From Proteobacteria bacterium UBA1858 (lineage in GTDB: Bacteria; Pseudomonadota; Gammaproteobacteria; UBA4575), in the NCBI GenBank assembly GCA_002338385.1, contig DDIE01000075.1, positions 1-21,682 of the forward strand: 21,682 bases of DNA, written 5' to 3'. Within the stretch, counting starts at the first letter, position 1, and every line of letters begins with the position of its first letter. The notes beneath the pieces are model-generated. The model had not been told where the DNA came from. It made no database searches and saw only the letters and a list, made by a program, of their open reading frames with translations. This document shows positions 7,491-15,417 of this stretch, piece after piece. The translations under genes and the position numbers were made by a program.

Positions 7491-7808
7491 ATGCAAAACA
7501 TTTGTCTAATCACGACTTCTTCAGGCGGGTCGATTAATAAAATTAATTTTCCTCTGCATCAAGAGACACGTTCGGTTGAAGCGATCAGCAAAATGGCCAC
7601 GTCCATGCTTGATTGCATCAGCGAGATTGTTGATGAACGTATCGATGTAAGTGATGGTGACATCCTGCAGGCAATATCAATTGTCTCGGCAATTCGAGGC
7701 AACATGATTAATATTGATAGTAAAGTGATTAAGGACTTGTTGGCCGAACTTATAGAGAACAATTACTCTGCTGTCACCGAAGCCCAGAATACTCGCGCAT
7801 CGGATTGA
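7491..7808 (+). CDS. Hypothetical protein, 105 aa
   Basis: I do not recognise this protein. It has no signal peptide or membrane segment. A possible beta-strand start (NICLITTSSGGSINKINFP) is followed by mostly amphipathic helices. An upstream in-frame ATG at 7419 would add 24 residues with no family support; the ATG at 7491 is preferred, with AAGAGA about 6 nt upstream. The 3' end overlaps the convergent photolyase gene by 46 bp, and the 5' side diverges from the AlkB-type gene. It therefore stands alone inside a DNA-repair island, and its role is unknown. Confidence 0.6.
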   Translation: MQNICLITTSSGGSINKINFPLHQETRSVEAISKMATSMLDCISEIVDERIDVSDGDILQAISIVSAIRGNMINIDSKVIKDLLAELIENNYSAVTEAQNTRASD

Positions 7809-9289
7809 ATTAAACTTCGTTTATCTTCGCTCATCTTATCGAGCGTGCGGTAACTCATACCCAGCCTGAAATTTGATTCTAGTTTGTCACGATTGCTGAT
7901 GAGAAAGTTCCAGTAGAGGTAATTAAACGGACACGCGTCAGCTCCATTTTTTAAGCTGACCTTGTAACGACAGCTTTTACAGTAATCAGACATCTTATTA
8001 ATATATGCACCACTGGCTGCATAAGGTTTGCTGGCCAGTAACCCGCCATCCGCATACAGCACCATACCACTAACATTGGGTAACTCTACCCACTCGTAGG
8101 CGTCAGCATAAACAGCCAGATACCAAGCGTTCACCTGATGCGGATCAACTCCAGTGAGCAGGGTGAAGTTGCCGAGCACCATGAGCCGTTGAATGTGGTG
8201 CGCATAAGCATTATCTTTAGTTTCTGTAATGCATTGCTTGAGACAATTCAGCTCCGTGTCAGCCGACCAGAAAAATTCTGGCAAATCATTTTGAGCATTC
8301 AGGAAGTTTTGATTTTTATAGTCTGGCCCCTGTAACCAGTAGATACCGCGAACGTACTCACGCCAACCTAAAATCTGGCGAATAAATCCCTCCACAGCGT
8401 TGATCGGTGGATTACTCTCGTGCCATGCTTGTTCGACTCTCTGCACAACCTCGGCAGGTAACAACAGGCCTAGATTGAGGTACATGCCAATATGTGAGTG
8501 ATATAACCACGCTTCACCTGCCAGCATTGCGTCTTGAAAATCACCGAACAAAGTTAACCGCTGCTCGATAAATTTGTCTAATACTGCTAGTGCCTGTTTG
8601 CGTGTCACGGCAAAATCAAAATTTTCTATGCTGCCAAAATGATCTGCGAACTCTGTTGCCACTAGAGTAACAACATGTTGCGTGATCTCATCCTGTTTTT
8701 GTCGGTAGGGTAGCGGGAAATCATGCTTGCCTTTCGGTGTTTTACGATTCTCTGCATCGTAGTTCCAACGATCCCCGACCGGTTTGTCCCCATCCATCAA
8801 TATGTTGTGTCGCTTACGCAGCAAGCGATAAAAGTTTTCCATCCTCAGCGTGTCTTTGCCATGCGCCCATTGTTGGAATTCAGCATGCGAACAAAAGAAG
8901 CGATCATCCTCACGGATGTGCAGGTTGATCTGTTCAGAAGAGAGACTTTCAAAGGCCTCCAATACACGATGTTCGCTAGGTTCTGTCAGCACCACATGAT
9001 TGCTCTGGTGGCGTTGACAGGCACGCAACACTTCCTGCTCAAAGCAGCCACTATTGTCAGGATCGGTGTAGTGAACATAATCCACCTGGTAACCTCGCTC
9101 AGTCAATTCTAGCGCAAAGTGCCGCATCGCACTGAATATCAGGATCAACTTTTTCTTATGGTGATTGGCATAGCCAGCTTCCTGTTTGAGCTCGCACATG
9201 AGAATAATGTCATTAGCCTTATCACAATCCGCTAAAGCACTGATCGCAACATTCAGCTGATCGCCTAATATGACTCTGAGAGTAGACAT
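7763..9289 (-). CDS. Iron-sulfur bacterial cryptochrome/(6-4) photolyase
   Basis: Light-driven flavoprotein of the FeS-BCP (PhrB/CryB) group, which repairs pyrimidine-pyrimidone (6-4) photoproducts. In this family it carries FAD, a 6,7-dimethyl-8-ribityllumazine antenna and a [4Fe-4S] cluster. The protein is 508 aa, a normal length. C349, C437, C440 and C453 (in ELNCLKQC, SDYCKSC and DACPFNYLYW) stand one residue before the four cluster ligands of Agrobacterium PhrB (350, 438, 441, 454). The catalytic histidine pair is H364-H365 (AYAHHIQRLM). The FAD-binding half is seen in VDPHQVNAWYLAVYADAYEW. The N-terminal antenna domain begins LRVILGDQLN. It is the last gene of a three-gene minus-strand operon, starting 3 bp after the TIGR03643 gene. 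Confidence 0.95.
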   Translation of the reverse strand: MSTLRVILGDQLNVAISALADCDKANDIILMCELKQEAGYANHHKKKLILIFSAMRHFALELTERGYQVDYVHYTDPDNSGCFEQEVLRACQRHQSNHVVLTEPSEHRVLEAFESLSSEQINLHIREDDRFFCSHAEFQQWAHGKDTLRMENFYRLLRKRHNILMDGDKPVGDRWNYDAENRKTPKGKHDFPLPYRQKQDEITQHVVTLVATEFADHFGSIENFDFAVTRKQALAVLDKFIEQRLTLFGDFQDAMLAGEAWLYHSHIGMYLNLGLLLPAEVVQRVEQAWHESNPPINAVEGFIRQILGWREYVRGIYWLQGPDYKNQNFLNAQNDLPEFFWSADTELNCLKQCITETKDNAYAHHIQRLMVLGNFTLLTGVDPHQVNAWYLAVYADAYEWVELPNVSGMVLYADGGLLASKPYAASGAYINKMSDYCKSCRYKVSLKNGADACPFNYLYWNFLISNRDKLESNFRLGMSYRTLDKMSEDKRSLIQSDARVFWASVTAE

Positions 9290-9292
9290 GAG

Positions 9293-9541
9293 TTAGCGTG
9301 TCCTTTGCATGCTGGATCTGAAGCGACCGACTGAGTAACCTCGCGCAGCAATATGTTTAGTTTTACGACCGCTGACTCGCTTGCGCCACATTTTAAATGA
9401 TGAGGGTTTCATATGACGACGCATGAGTTGACGAACTTCATTTTCTTTAATATTGAATTGATAATATATAGCTTCAAAGGGCGTGCGATCCTCCCAAGCC
9501 ATTTCGATAATTCGATCGATATCTTCGACTTTGACTTTCAT
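9293..9541 (-). CDS. TIGR03643/DUF2805 family protein
   Basis: An 82-aa basic protein matching the TIGR03643 (DUF2805) pattern: VEDIDRIIEMAWEDRTPFEA at residues 5-24, then EVRQLMRRHMKPSSFKMW and RKRVSGRKTKH. The N-terminal half looks like a helix-turn-helix-sized helical bundle, so nucleic-acid binding is plausible but unproven. Members are often found beside photolyase/cryptochrome genes, as here, where the photolyase starts 3 bp downstream. The gene starts 6 bp after the upstream 102-aa ORF. No membrane segment is present. Confidence 0.88.
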   Translation of the reverse strand: MKVKVEDIDRIIEMAWEDRTPFEAIYYQFNIKENEVRQLMRRHMKPSSFKMWRKRVSGRKTKHIAARGYSVGRFRSSMQRTR

Positions 9542-9547
9542 GCGTTT

Positions 9548-9856
9548 TCAATTCGTGTACAGATTAAGATCGTAACCCTGACAGAGTACACTGCAACTAC
9601 CAAATGACTGTAATGTATAGCGAGTAATGATGCCCAAGGGTGTTGCCAAAGTCGATTTACCATCCAAAATTTGTCTGACATGCTCCAGACCATTCAGCTG
9701 GCGCAAGAAGTGGGCCCATTGCTGGGATGAGGTAAAATATTGTTCTAAGCGTTGTCGCGGCAATCGCTCTGCCAGTGTCTCGCTGCTGAAAAAATAATTC
9801 CACTGCCTGTCAGCTGCAGAGATGCGTCGCTCACGTCGGCATGCGTGTCGCTTCAA
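9548..9856 (-). CDS. Unrecognised 102-aa protein at head of photolyase operon
   Basis: I do not recognise this protein. It is Arg-rich at the N-terminus (RHACRRERR), then helical (ETLAERLPRQRLEQYF), and its C-terminal part looks like beta strands (ATPLGIITRYTLQSFGSCSV). It contains two nearby cysteines (CSVLC). The frame opens with TTG at 9856, 7 nt after GGAG, a reasonable ribosome-binding site. No in-frame ATG offers a better start. It lies 6 bp upstream of the TIGR03643 gene and is therefore probably co-transcribed with the photolyase. It could be a fragment of a larger ancestral gene, because it starts abruptly, but no disrupted frame is visible upstream. Confidence 0.5.
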   Translation of the reverse strand: MKRHACRRERRISAADRQWNYFFSSETLAERLPRQRLEQYFTSSQQWAHFLRQLNGLEHVRQILDGKSTLATPLGIITRYTLQSFGSCSVLCQGYDLNLYTN

Positions 9857-10133
9857 CGGCTATCTCCATAATAATTGTAAGCAAATTCACTGTGCGCAAT
9901 GTGCCTGATTACAGGCCATGTTCGGCTTAGCATTCTGTGCGCAGTGGATATAAGCGCTTATGTCTGCACTGGCGGCGGGTCGATATGCCTTTGGCGCCAA
10001 TCACTGGTGCCCTGTGAAAATTCCCTGATGCTTATACAAGTCATTGAAATATTGTGTAATATACGCGCTTGAGCAGCACTGTTGAGTCATTCCGACAGAT
10101 GATTTTATTTTCCATACGCCAGCTATTCTAGTT
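9857..10133. other. Intergenic region between divergent photolyase operon and glycan cluster
   Basis: A 277-bp gap that should hold promoters for both directions. It contains a GCCTG-ATTA-CAGGC hairpin at 9903-9916 (no T-run), a 12-bp perfect palindrome ATAAGCGCTTAT at 9950-9961, and a 10-bp palindrome TTGGCGCCAA at 9991-10000. The 9-mer CTGTGCGCA occurs at 9890-9898 and 9935-9943. TAATAT near 10056 is a possible plus-strand -10, but I find no convincing -35. Confidence 0.35.
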
Positions 10134-11978
10134 ATGACCAAAAGCTATTTATCGACTCCTGATCCGGAACAGCGCGGATGGCCCGAAAGGATCGTGTTTG
10201 AGTCTGATCAACCTGAGCAGGACAGTCTTGCCCCGGTGAGAATATTTTTAGGGAGCGAAACTGCCCAATATCGTGCTGAGCGAGTATTCATCTATTCAGT
10301 AGAGAAGTTGCGTAATCCACAGCGCCGCTATGAAATCTATCTGATGAAGGATTTGTCAGGTTTTGATACCCGCAAGTGGCGCACCAACTTCACTTTATAT
10401 CGTTTTGCTATTCCAGAATTTGCTAATTTTTCCGGCCGAGCCATTTATAATGATGTCGACCAGATTTATCTGGCCGACCCAGCCTTGCTGTTTGATGCGG
10501 ATATGGCCGGGAGCGGCTATATGTCCGTTGCCCATAATGATACCTCTGTCATGCTGATAGATTGTGCCAAGATGGGTGATTATTGGAATCTGGCAAGTGC
10601 AACCACAGGCACAAAAAAATCATTACACGAGGCCGTCCAGCAGCTTGCCAATGGGTGGCGTGCGTGTGACAAAGGCTGGAATACTCGCGACTGTGAGCAT
10701 CCCCTGGATGAAATCAAATGTTTGCATTACACGGCGCTGCATACCCAGCCATGGCAACCTACGCCAGAGCACTATTCTTATCACTATCACCCTTTAGCGT
10801 ATTTGTGGCAACAACTTGAAGACGAGCTAGAGGGTTTGGCAGAAGTTGCAGCACACGCTGAGTTGCAGCCGCTGGACTGTCAGGTCTGGGCACTGCTTAC
10901 GCACCGAAGAGGGGATAATTCACAGATTCTCAATTTGGCTCGGCGACTATCCAATAATATAGTCGAACAACAGCTTAGCTTTAGCTGGCTTAATCATGTG
11001 CCCAACTACATACGCGGTAACAGTCTATTAGGCGTCAGAAAACTCCCTGAACTCAAACCACCCTGGCCAGATATTGTTATATCATCCGGCCGACGTTCGG
11101 CTTGTGTTGCACGCTGGCTTAAAAAACAAGCACCAGCTACCAAGCTCATTCATATTGGACGTCCATGGTGTCACTTGCGGCACTATGACCTGATTGTTTC
11201 GACCCCACAATATCAGCTGCCGCTGCGTGATAATGTCTATATGAATACGCTGACGCTGAATGAATTGTACTTTGAGCAATCAGAGTGCGTCCAGGAAGCA
11301 CAGCTTATTAACCAAGCCGGCATGCATCAACCTTATTTGACGGTGGTACTGGGTGGCCATAGTCGACCCTATAAAATGACCCCCTCATGCTTGAGTGAAA
11401 TGGCCCAGCGTGTCAATAAGCTGGCTATGGTGAAAGGCTATTCGGTGTTACTCACGACCAGCCCAAGAACACCTAGTTATGCCTTGGACTGTTTTGCTAG
11501 TCAATTGGATGTGCCGTATCAGTATCACAGCTGGCGTGCTGATATAGACAATCCTTATCTGGACTATGTGCGTCTGGCCGAGGCCTTAGTAGTGACAGCA
11601 GATAGTGCATCCATGCTGTCAGAATTATGCAAACTGAATAAGCCTGTCTATGTGCATCGATTGCCGCGTTACTTTGATGTGCTTATCGATAGTATTAATA
11701 CGCTTAGAAACTTTTGCCAGTTTCCACTGGGTCGAGGTAATTATAGAGGCATGCCTAAACAGCAAAATTTCCTCAGTCGTTTGTTCGATAAAGCGGTAGA
11801 ATATGGTGTCATAACGTCACTCAGAGATATGGATTTGTTTCTTGATCATCTGCTGAAACGCGGATTAATTACTTTGCTTGAGGATGCTGCAGAGGCTCCT
11901 GGTGTGACCAAAACGGATTGTATTAATGAGACTGATAAGTTAATACTCAATATAAAAAAACAGTTTGCTGATCGATAA
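10134..11978 (+). CDS. GT8-like glycosyltransferase fused to ELM1-type (DUF1022) domain
   Basis: A 614-aa protein that appears to carry two glycosyltransferase-like domains. Residues about 33-245 resemble a GT-A enzyme of the GT8 type: VRIFLGSETAQYRAERVFIY, then a metal-binding DxD in YNDVDQIYLADP (D107, D109). Residues about 250-515 resemble the ELM1 family (PF06258): WPDIVISSGRRSACVARWL, then HIGRPW, VVLGGHSRPY, VLLTTSPRTP and VVTADSASMLSELC. Bacterial ELM1 homologues have a GT-B-like fold and occur in envelope-glycan loci. The C-terminal ~100 residues are helical and unassigned. No signal peptide is present, so the protein is probably cytoplasmic. ATG 10134 has no clear ribosome-binding site, but an in-frame stop lies upstream at 10083. 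It heads a four-gene operon and is followed after 2 bp by the oxygenase gene. Confidence 0.8.
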   Translation: MTKSYLSTPDPEQRGWPERIVFESDQPEQDSLAPVRIFLGSETAQYRAERVFIYSVEKLRNPQRRYEIYLMKDLSGFDTRKWRTNFTLYRFAIPEFANFSGRAIYNDVDQIYLADPALLFDADMAGSGYMSVAHNDTSVMLIDCAKMGDYWNLASATTGTKKSLHEAVQQLANGWRACDKGWNTRDCEHPLDEIKCLHYTALHTQPWQPTPEHYSYHYHPLAYLWQQLEDELEGLAEVAAHAELQPLDCQVWALLTHRRGDNSQILNLARRLSNNIVEQQLSFSWLNHVPNYIRGNSLLGVRKLPELKPPWPDIVISSGRRSACVARWLKKQAPATKLIHIGRPWCHLRHYDLIVSTPQYQLPLRDNVYMNTLTLNELYFEQSECVQEAQLINQAGMHQPYLTVVLGGHSRPYKMTPSCLSEMAQRVNKLAMVKGYSVLLTTSPRTPSYALDCFASQLDVPYQYHSWRADIDNPYLDYVRLAEALVVTADSASMLSELCKLNKPVYVHRLPRYFDVLIDSINTLRNFCQFPLGRGNYRGMPKQQNFLSRLFDKAVEYGVITSLRDMDLFLDHLLKRGLITLLEDAAEAPGVTKTDCINETDKLILNIKKQFADR

Positions 11979-11980
11979 AG

Positions 11981-12682
11981 ATGATGAAATTTTTAAACGA
12001 TACCGTGATATCTGATTTTGATGAGGACTCATTTAGACACACAGACCCATACCCGTGGGCAAGTATTAGTGAGTTTATTCAGCCTGATAAATATGCGGCA
12101 TTGATTGCTACATTACCCTCTGAGGACCTATTTGCTGAGCGCTTTGGTCAGAAACGTAAGTTTGGTCAGCTCAGTCATGACCGACTCAGCTTGGATTATG
12201 ATCCACGCTTAAACCTGTCAGATGAGTGGCATGCATTTGTGGAGGAGCTCATGTCACCTGAGTATTTACAGTTCATCTACCGGGTAGCAGGCACAAAAAA
12301 TATTCAGCTTGAGTTTCACTGGCATTACACACCGCGTGGTTGCTCGGTATCACCACATTGTGATTCCACCAATAAGATCGGCTCGCAAATATTTTATCTC
12401 AATACAGCGGATGATTGGGACAGTCATTGGGGTGGGGACACACTTATTCTGGATGATGAAGGACGTTTTAGTCATCGTTCTAACCCCACTTTCTCTGATT
12501 TCAAAAAAAGTTATACTTCTGAATCGATAGGTAATCGTAGTCTCTTGTTTATTCGGAATGGAAATTCTTGGCATGGCGTCAAGCAGATAAACTGTCCACA
12601 AGGGCAACTCAGAAAAGTATTCATAGTGGTGATTAAGAAGTTACCGTTGAAGAGTGTAGTGCGACGTTTATTGAGCCCTTAA
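11981..12682 (+). CDS. 2OG-Fe(II) oxygenase in glycan cluster
   Basis: A 233-aa dioxygenase of the prolyl-4-hydroxylase-like double-stranded beta-helix type. The metal triad is H126 and D128 (SPHCDSTNKIGSQIFYLN) with H198 (GNSWHGVKQI). R211 (GQLRKVFIVV) is placed to bind 2-oxoglutarate. HWGGDTLILDD fits the strand that usually follows the HxD motif. The substrate cannot be read from the sequence. Enzymes of this kind in glycan loci are thought to hydroxylate a sugar, lipid or protein acceptor, and this is inference. It starts 2 bp after the fusion glycosyltransferase, with two tandem ATGs at 11981 and 11984, and ends 5 bp before a GT2 gene. Confidence 0.85.
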   Translation: MMKFLNDTVISDFDEDSFRHTDPYPWASISEFIQPDKYAALIATLPSEDLFAERFGQKRKFGQLSHDRLSLDYDPRLNLSDEWHAFVEELMSPEYLQFIYRVAGTKNIQLEFHWHYTPRGCSVSPHCDSTNKIGSQIFYLNTADDWDSHWGGDTLILDDEGRFSHRSNPTFSDFKKSYTSESIGNRSLLFIRNGNSWHGVKQINCPQGQLRKVFIVVIKKLPLKSVVRRLLSP

Positions 12683-12687
12683 TCACC

Positions 12688-13683
12688 ATGCCAGCCAAAA
12701 TCACGGTATTCATTCCTGTCTACAATAGACAGAAATATATCGCTCAAACTATTCAAAGCGTGCTTGACCAAAGCTTTAAAGATTTCCAACTGTTGTTGGT
12801 TGATGACGGTTCGACCGATAATTCGGTTGAGATCATACGCAGTTTCACTGACAACAGAATCACTCTCGTTGAAAATGGACGTAATCTCGGTATACCCCAG
12901 ACAAGAAATATCGGACTTGAACATGCCGAGGGCGAGTATCTAGCAATCCTCGATAGTGATGATGTGATGCTCAAGGACAGGTTAAAAAAACAGAATACGT
13001 TCTTGGATACACACGCTGACTATGCCGGCGTAGGGTCTTGGAGCCGATATATCGATGATCATGGGAAAATTAAGAAATTTATTGTGATGCGTCCAGTCAG
13101 TCATAAGCGAATCATGGCGAGCTTAATATTTCAATGTGCTATTCATAATCGGACTTTCATGGCGCGCACTGATGTGCTTAGGCAGCATGGCTATAACAAT
13201 GACTTTTTGCGTTGTCAGGACTACGAGCTGTTATATAGATTGGCGGCGTCGAAGCAATATAAGTTTCACAATTTACCCGAGATACTCGTCTTCGGCAGAA
13301 AGCATGATCAACAGATAACCAGCAAAACATCGACCCTCGGCGATCAAATGAAGAAGTCAATTGCGAGTCAGTTTTTAGCTGATTTGAACGTCTCATATAC
13401 TGATGAAGACCTAGCAAACCATATCAGATTAGCAAGAAATTCTGGAGTTGATGCAGATCAATCGTATATCGATTGGACAGAACAATGGTTACACCAGTTA
13501 TTGCACGCAAATGCTCGCGCGGCTATTTATAATCACATGGCTCTGCAGCAGATATGTTTCAAAATTTGGTTAAAAGTCATATCGCGGAAATATTCATGCG
13601 CTACGTTGCAACTGGTCAAGAGAAGAATCTTTAATAGTTCAAATAAACTCGCACTCAGCTATCTCAAACCGCCTTATTACTAA
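12688..13683 (+). CDS. Family 2 glycosyltransferase
   Basis: An inverting GT-A glycosyltransferase that transfers a sugar from a nucleotide donor to a growing surface glycan. The N-terminal 100 residues are textbook GT2: ITVFIPVYNRQKYIAQTIQS, VDDGSTDNS (D39-D40) and the metal-binding LDSDD at 88-92. RCQDYELLYRLA (about residue 173) supplies the acceptor-side E/D-x-x-L-x-x-R element. The C-terminal half is helical and basic. The length of 331 aa is usual for the family. No membrane segment is seen. It is the third gene of the plus-strand glycan operon, with gaps of 5 bp before and 3 bp after. Confidence 0.93.
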   Translation: MPAKITVFIPVYNRQKYIAQTIQSVLDQSFKDFQLLLVDDGSTDNSVEIIRSFTDNRITLVENGRNLGIPQTRNIGLEHAEGEYLAILDSDDVMLKDRLKKQNTFLDTHADYAGVGSWSRYIDDHGKIKKFIVMRPVSHKRIMASLIFQCAIHNRTFMARTDVLRQHGYNNDFLRCQDYELLYRLAASKQYKFHNLPEILVFGRKHDQQITSKTSTLGDQMKKSIASQFLADLNVSYTDEDLANHIRLARNSGVDADQSYIDWTEQWLHQLLHANARAAIYNHMALQQICFKIWLKVISRKYSCATLQLVKRRIFNSSNKLALSYLKPPYY

Positions 13684-13686
13684 GTA

Positions 13687-14487
13687 GTGAAATCCTCTCC
13701 GAAAAAACTAGGTATCAGTGTGTGGAGAGCAGCAATACTGAGATTATTTCAAACGCAGGCAAAAAAAGTATTACCTTATTATATGCAACTAGCGGCGCAA
13801 AAGCCGCGCGATCATAGTATCACCTATTGTTCGGGTGCCTCTGGCGAACCTTATACAACGATGGTCACTTTACTGGCCTATTCTATTATTTTAAACGAGC
13901 AATCTATTCCGAAACTCAGAGTAGGGTATGACCGAGAACCTCCCAAGCATCTAGAGCAGTTTGATTTCATAGAGTTGTTTCAGGTGGACTATCAAGATAA
14001 AGATTGGCCTGACAAAGCACTGAAATTCTGGAATTTTGTGGGTAAGCCGCAAGCGATGCTGGGTGCAAAAACAGATCTCTCGGTGTGGCTGGACAGCGAT
14101 ATACTCCTCCTGAAATCTCTCAAACCATTGTTCAAAACCAATGCATTCATACCCACGGGTGACAGGGTGGGTGGTGGTATCTATTGTTTAGAAAAAACGA
14201 TCAAGCATGATTTTTATGCTGCGGTTTTAAAAAAACAAAAAGAGTTAGATATACGCAGTGACCGACCGTGTATGCAATGTGCTATTGATCAGTTGGGGAT
14301 CAAATTAAATGCATTACCTAACTGCGATAAAGAGTTCATGAAGTTTGATCAATTAAATTCTGAGGATGCTGCGAGACAGACAACTAGGGGACGCTATTGG
14401 ATGCATTTGTCACGCGGTAAAACAAGGAATCCTTTGTATTTAATTGTCTGGATAAAGCACATATATCGCTTATTGATCATCAAATGA
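13687..14487 (+). CDS. Putative GT-A glycosyltransferase (DSD motif)
   Basis: A 266-aa protein that I place as a glycosyltransferase from its layout: an N-terminal strand region (HSITYCSGASGEPYTTMVTL), a donor-site DxD in VWLDSDILLLKSL (D136, D138), then a Gly-rich loop (GDRVGGGIYCLEK). The closest type in memory is GT8-like or a related uncharacterised group, and the sugar is unknown. The start is uncertain. GTG 13687 follows the previous stop by 3 bp without a clear ribosome-binding site, and an in-frame ATG at 13783 would lose 32 residues. It is the last gene of the operon and converges on the minus-strand gene with an 18-bp overlap of coding ends. Confidence 0.7.
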   Translation: MKSSPKKLGISVWRAAILRLFQTQAKKVLPYYMQLAAQKPRDHSITYCSGASGEPYTTMVTLLAYSIILNEQSIPKLRVGYDREPPKHLEQFDFIELFQVDYQDKDWPDKALKFWNFVGKPQAMLGAKTDLSVWLDSDILLLKSLKPLFKTNAFIPTGDRVGGGIYCLEKTIKHDFYAAVLKKQKELDIRSDRPCMQCAIDQLGIKLNALPNCDKEFMKFDQLNSEDAARQTTRGRYWMHLSRGKTRNPLYLIVWIKHIYRLLIIK

Positions 14488-15372
14488 ATCTGTATCATTG
14501 ATTTGCTGGGGGAGTTCTGGATAGTGTGCAACGAGGTTCTTGATCATTTTGTCATTATGCTGTTGGCCTTTATTTTTTTTATTCAGTGGCGCGATTACAG
14601 AGTTACTCGTGGAGAGAAATTTACTTTTAAATCGACCTTGATAATCAACACAGTGGCTAGGCGTGTTGTTCAATGTTGTCATCGCTTTAAACCACAAATC
14701 GTCTGCCGTGGGTGCCAATGACATGAATAGATCCTGTCGGGCTATGTCCGGATGGAAACAGCCTGGCCAGTAGAGAATGCCTCCCACGCCGGTGAGCATG
14801 ATATCTTTGCCATAGCTATCTCGAACACATTTCTTCCATTGCTCATAAGGTAATATCGTGTTTTCTTGGATAGGTACGCTGTAGCCACGAAAACCATGAA
14901 TCATATTCGGACTTTTCAGGTAAGCGTCGACTAAATATGCGACTAGACAGTCTGGATAGAGCACATCGTCATCCACGGTAATAATTAAATCCTCGGGATA
15001 CAGGGCCAGCGTAGGAATCAGTTTTTTGTAAGAGCGCGTATCGCATGTGTAATTGATCACTAAGCCATGCTTCTGCAGAATCTTGAGCGATTTGGGGATG
15101 CTAGCAGGAGAAAATTCAGTTTCAGCAAGATTGAGTACTACAACATCAGCTTTATAGGTCTGCTTGAATAACGAGCGGATTGTTAAATCGACATTATCTA
15201 GGCGACGACCATAAGTCGTAAGTGAAATAACAACTCTATGTTGTCTTTGATCTGCATTCAATGCCGGTATTGGTTCAAGACGATATCTGAACCGATGCAG
15301 CAGGCTAACACAAGATCTCTTGAGTATATACTTGAATAAATACTGTAATGCCAGTATCAGATTTCCAACCAT
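14470..15372 (-). CDS. Putative glycosyltransferase (GT2-like, DDD motif)
   Basis: A 300-aa protein. An N-terminal hydrophobic/basic helix (ILALQYLFKYILKR) may attach it to the membrane face. The catalytic domain shows VVISLTTYGRRLDNVDLTIR near 47-66, the metal-binding DDD in IITVDDDVLYP (134-136), a Gly-rich GVGGILYWPG (195-204), and ADDLWF (223-228), which resembles the ED-type catalytic-base motif of GT2 enzymes. The acceptor is unknown. It lies downstream of the kinase-like gene on the same strand (45-bp gap) and converges on the plus-strand operon, so this pair is transcribed separately from it. Confidence 0.75.
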   Translation of the reverse strand: MVGNLILALQYLFKYILKRSCVSLLHRFRYRLEPIPALNADQRQHRVVISLTTYGRRLDNVDLTIRSLFKQTYKADVVVLNLAETEFSPASIPKSLKILQKHGLVINYTCDTRSYKKLIPTLALYPEDLIITVDDDVLYPDCLVAYLVDAYLKSPNMIHGFRGYSVPIQENTILPYEQWKKCVRDSYGKDIMLTGVGGILYWPGCFHPDIARQDLFMSLAPTADDLWFKAMTTLNNTPSHCVDYQGRFKSKFLSTSNSVIAPLNKKNKGQQHNDKMIKNLVAHYPELPQQINDTDSFDDQ

Positions 15373-15417
15373 GGGCCCAACCTAGGAAGTGATTACACAT
15401 AATCATACACGCACAGA

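Noticed and set aside
9548..9856. Idea that the 102-aa protein is a chorismate lyase-like or DUF2256 protein
   Set aside because: Neither the chorismate lyase motifs nor the cysteine pattern of DUF2256 is present.
9903..9916. GCCTG-ATTA-CAGGC hairpin as a terminator
   Set aside because: No T-run follows on either strand and no gene ends there.
9890..9943. CTGTGCGCA repeated twice 45 bp apart
   Set aside because: Two copies of a 9-mer within 277 bp are not rare enough, and no further copies or promoter context support an operator.
12350..12607. Minus-strand 85-aa open frame
   Set aside because: It is antisense to the oxygenase gene, whose HxD and distal His motifs establish the coding strand.
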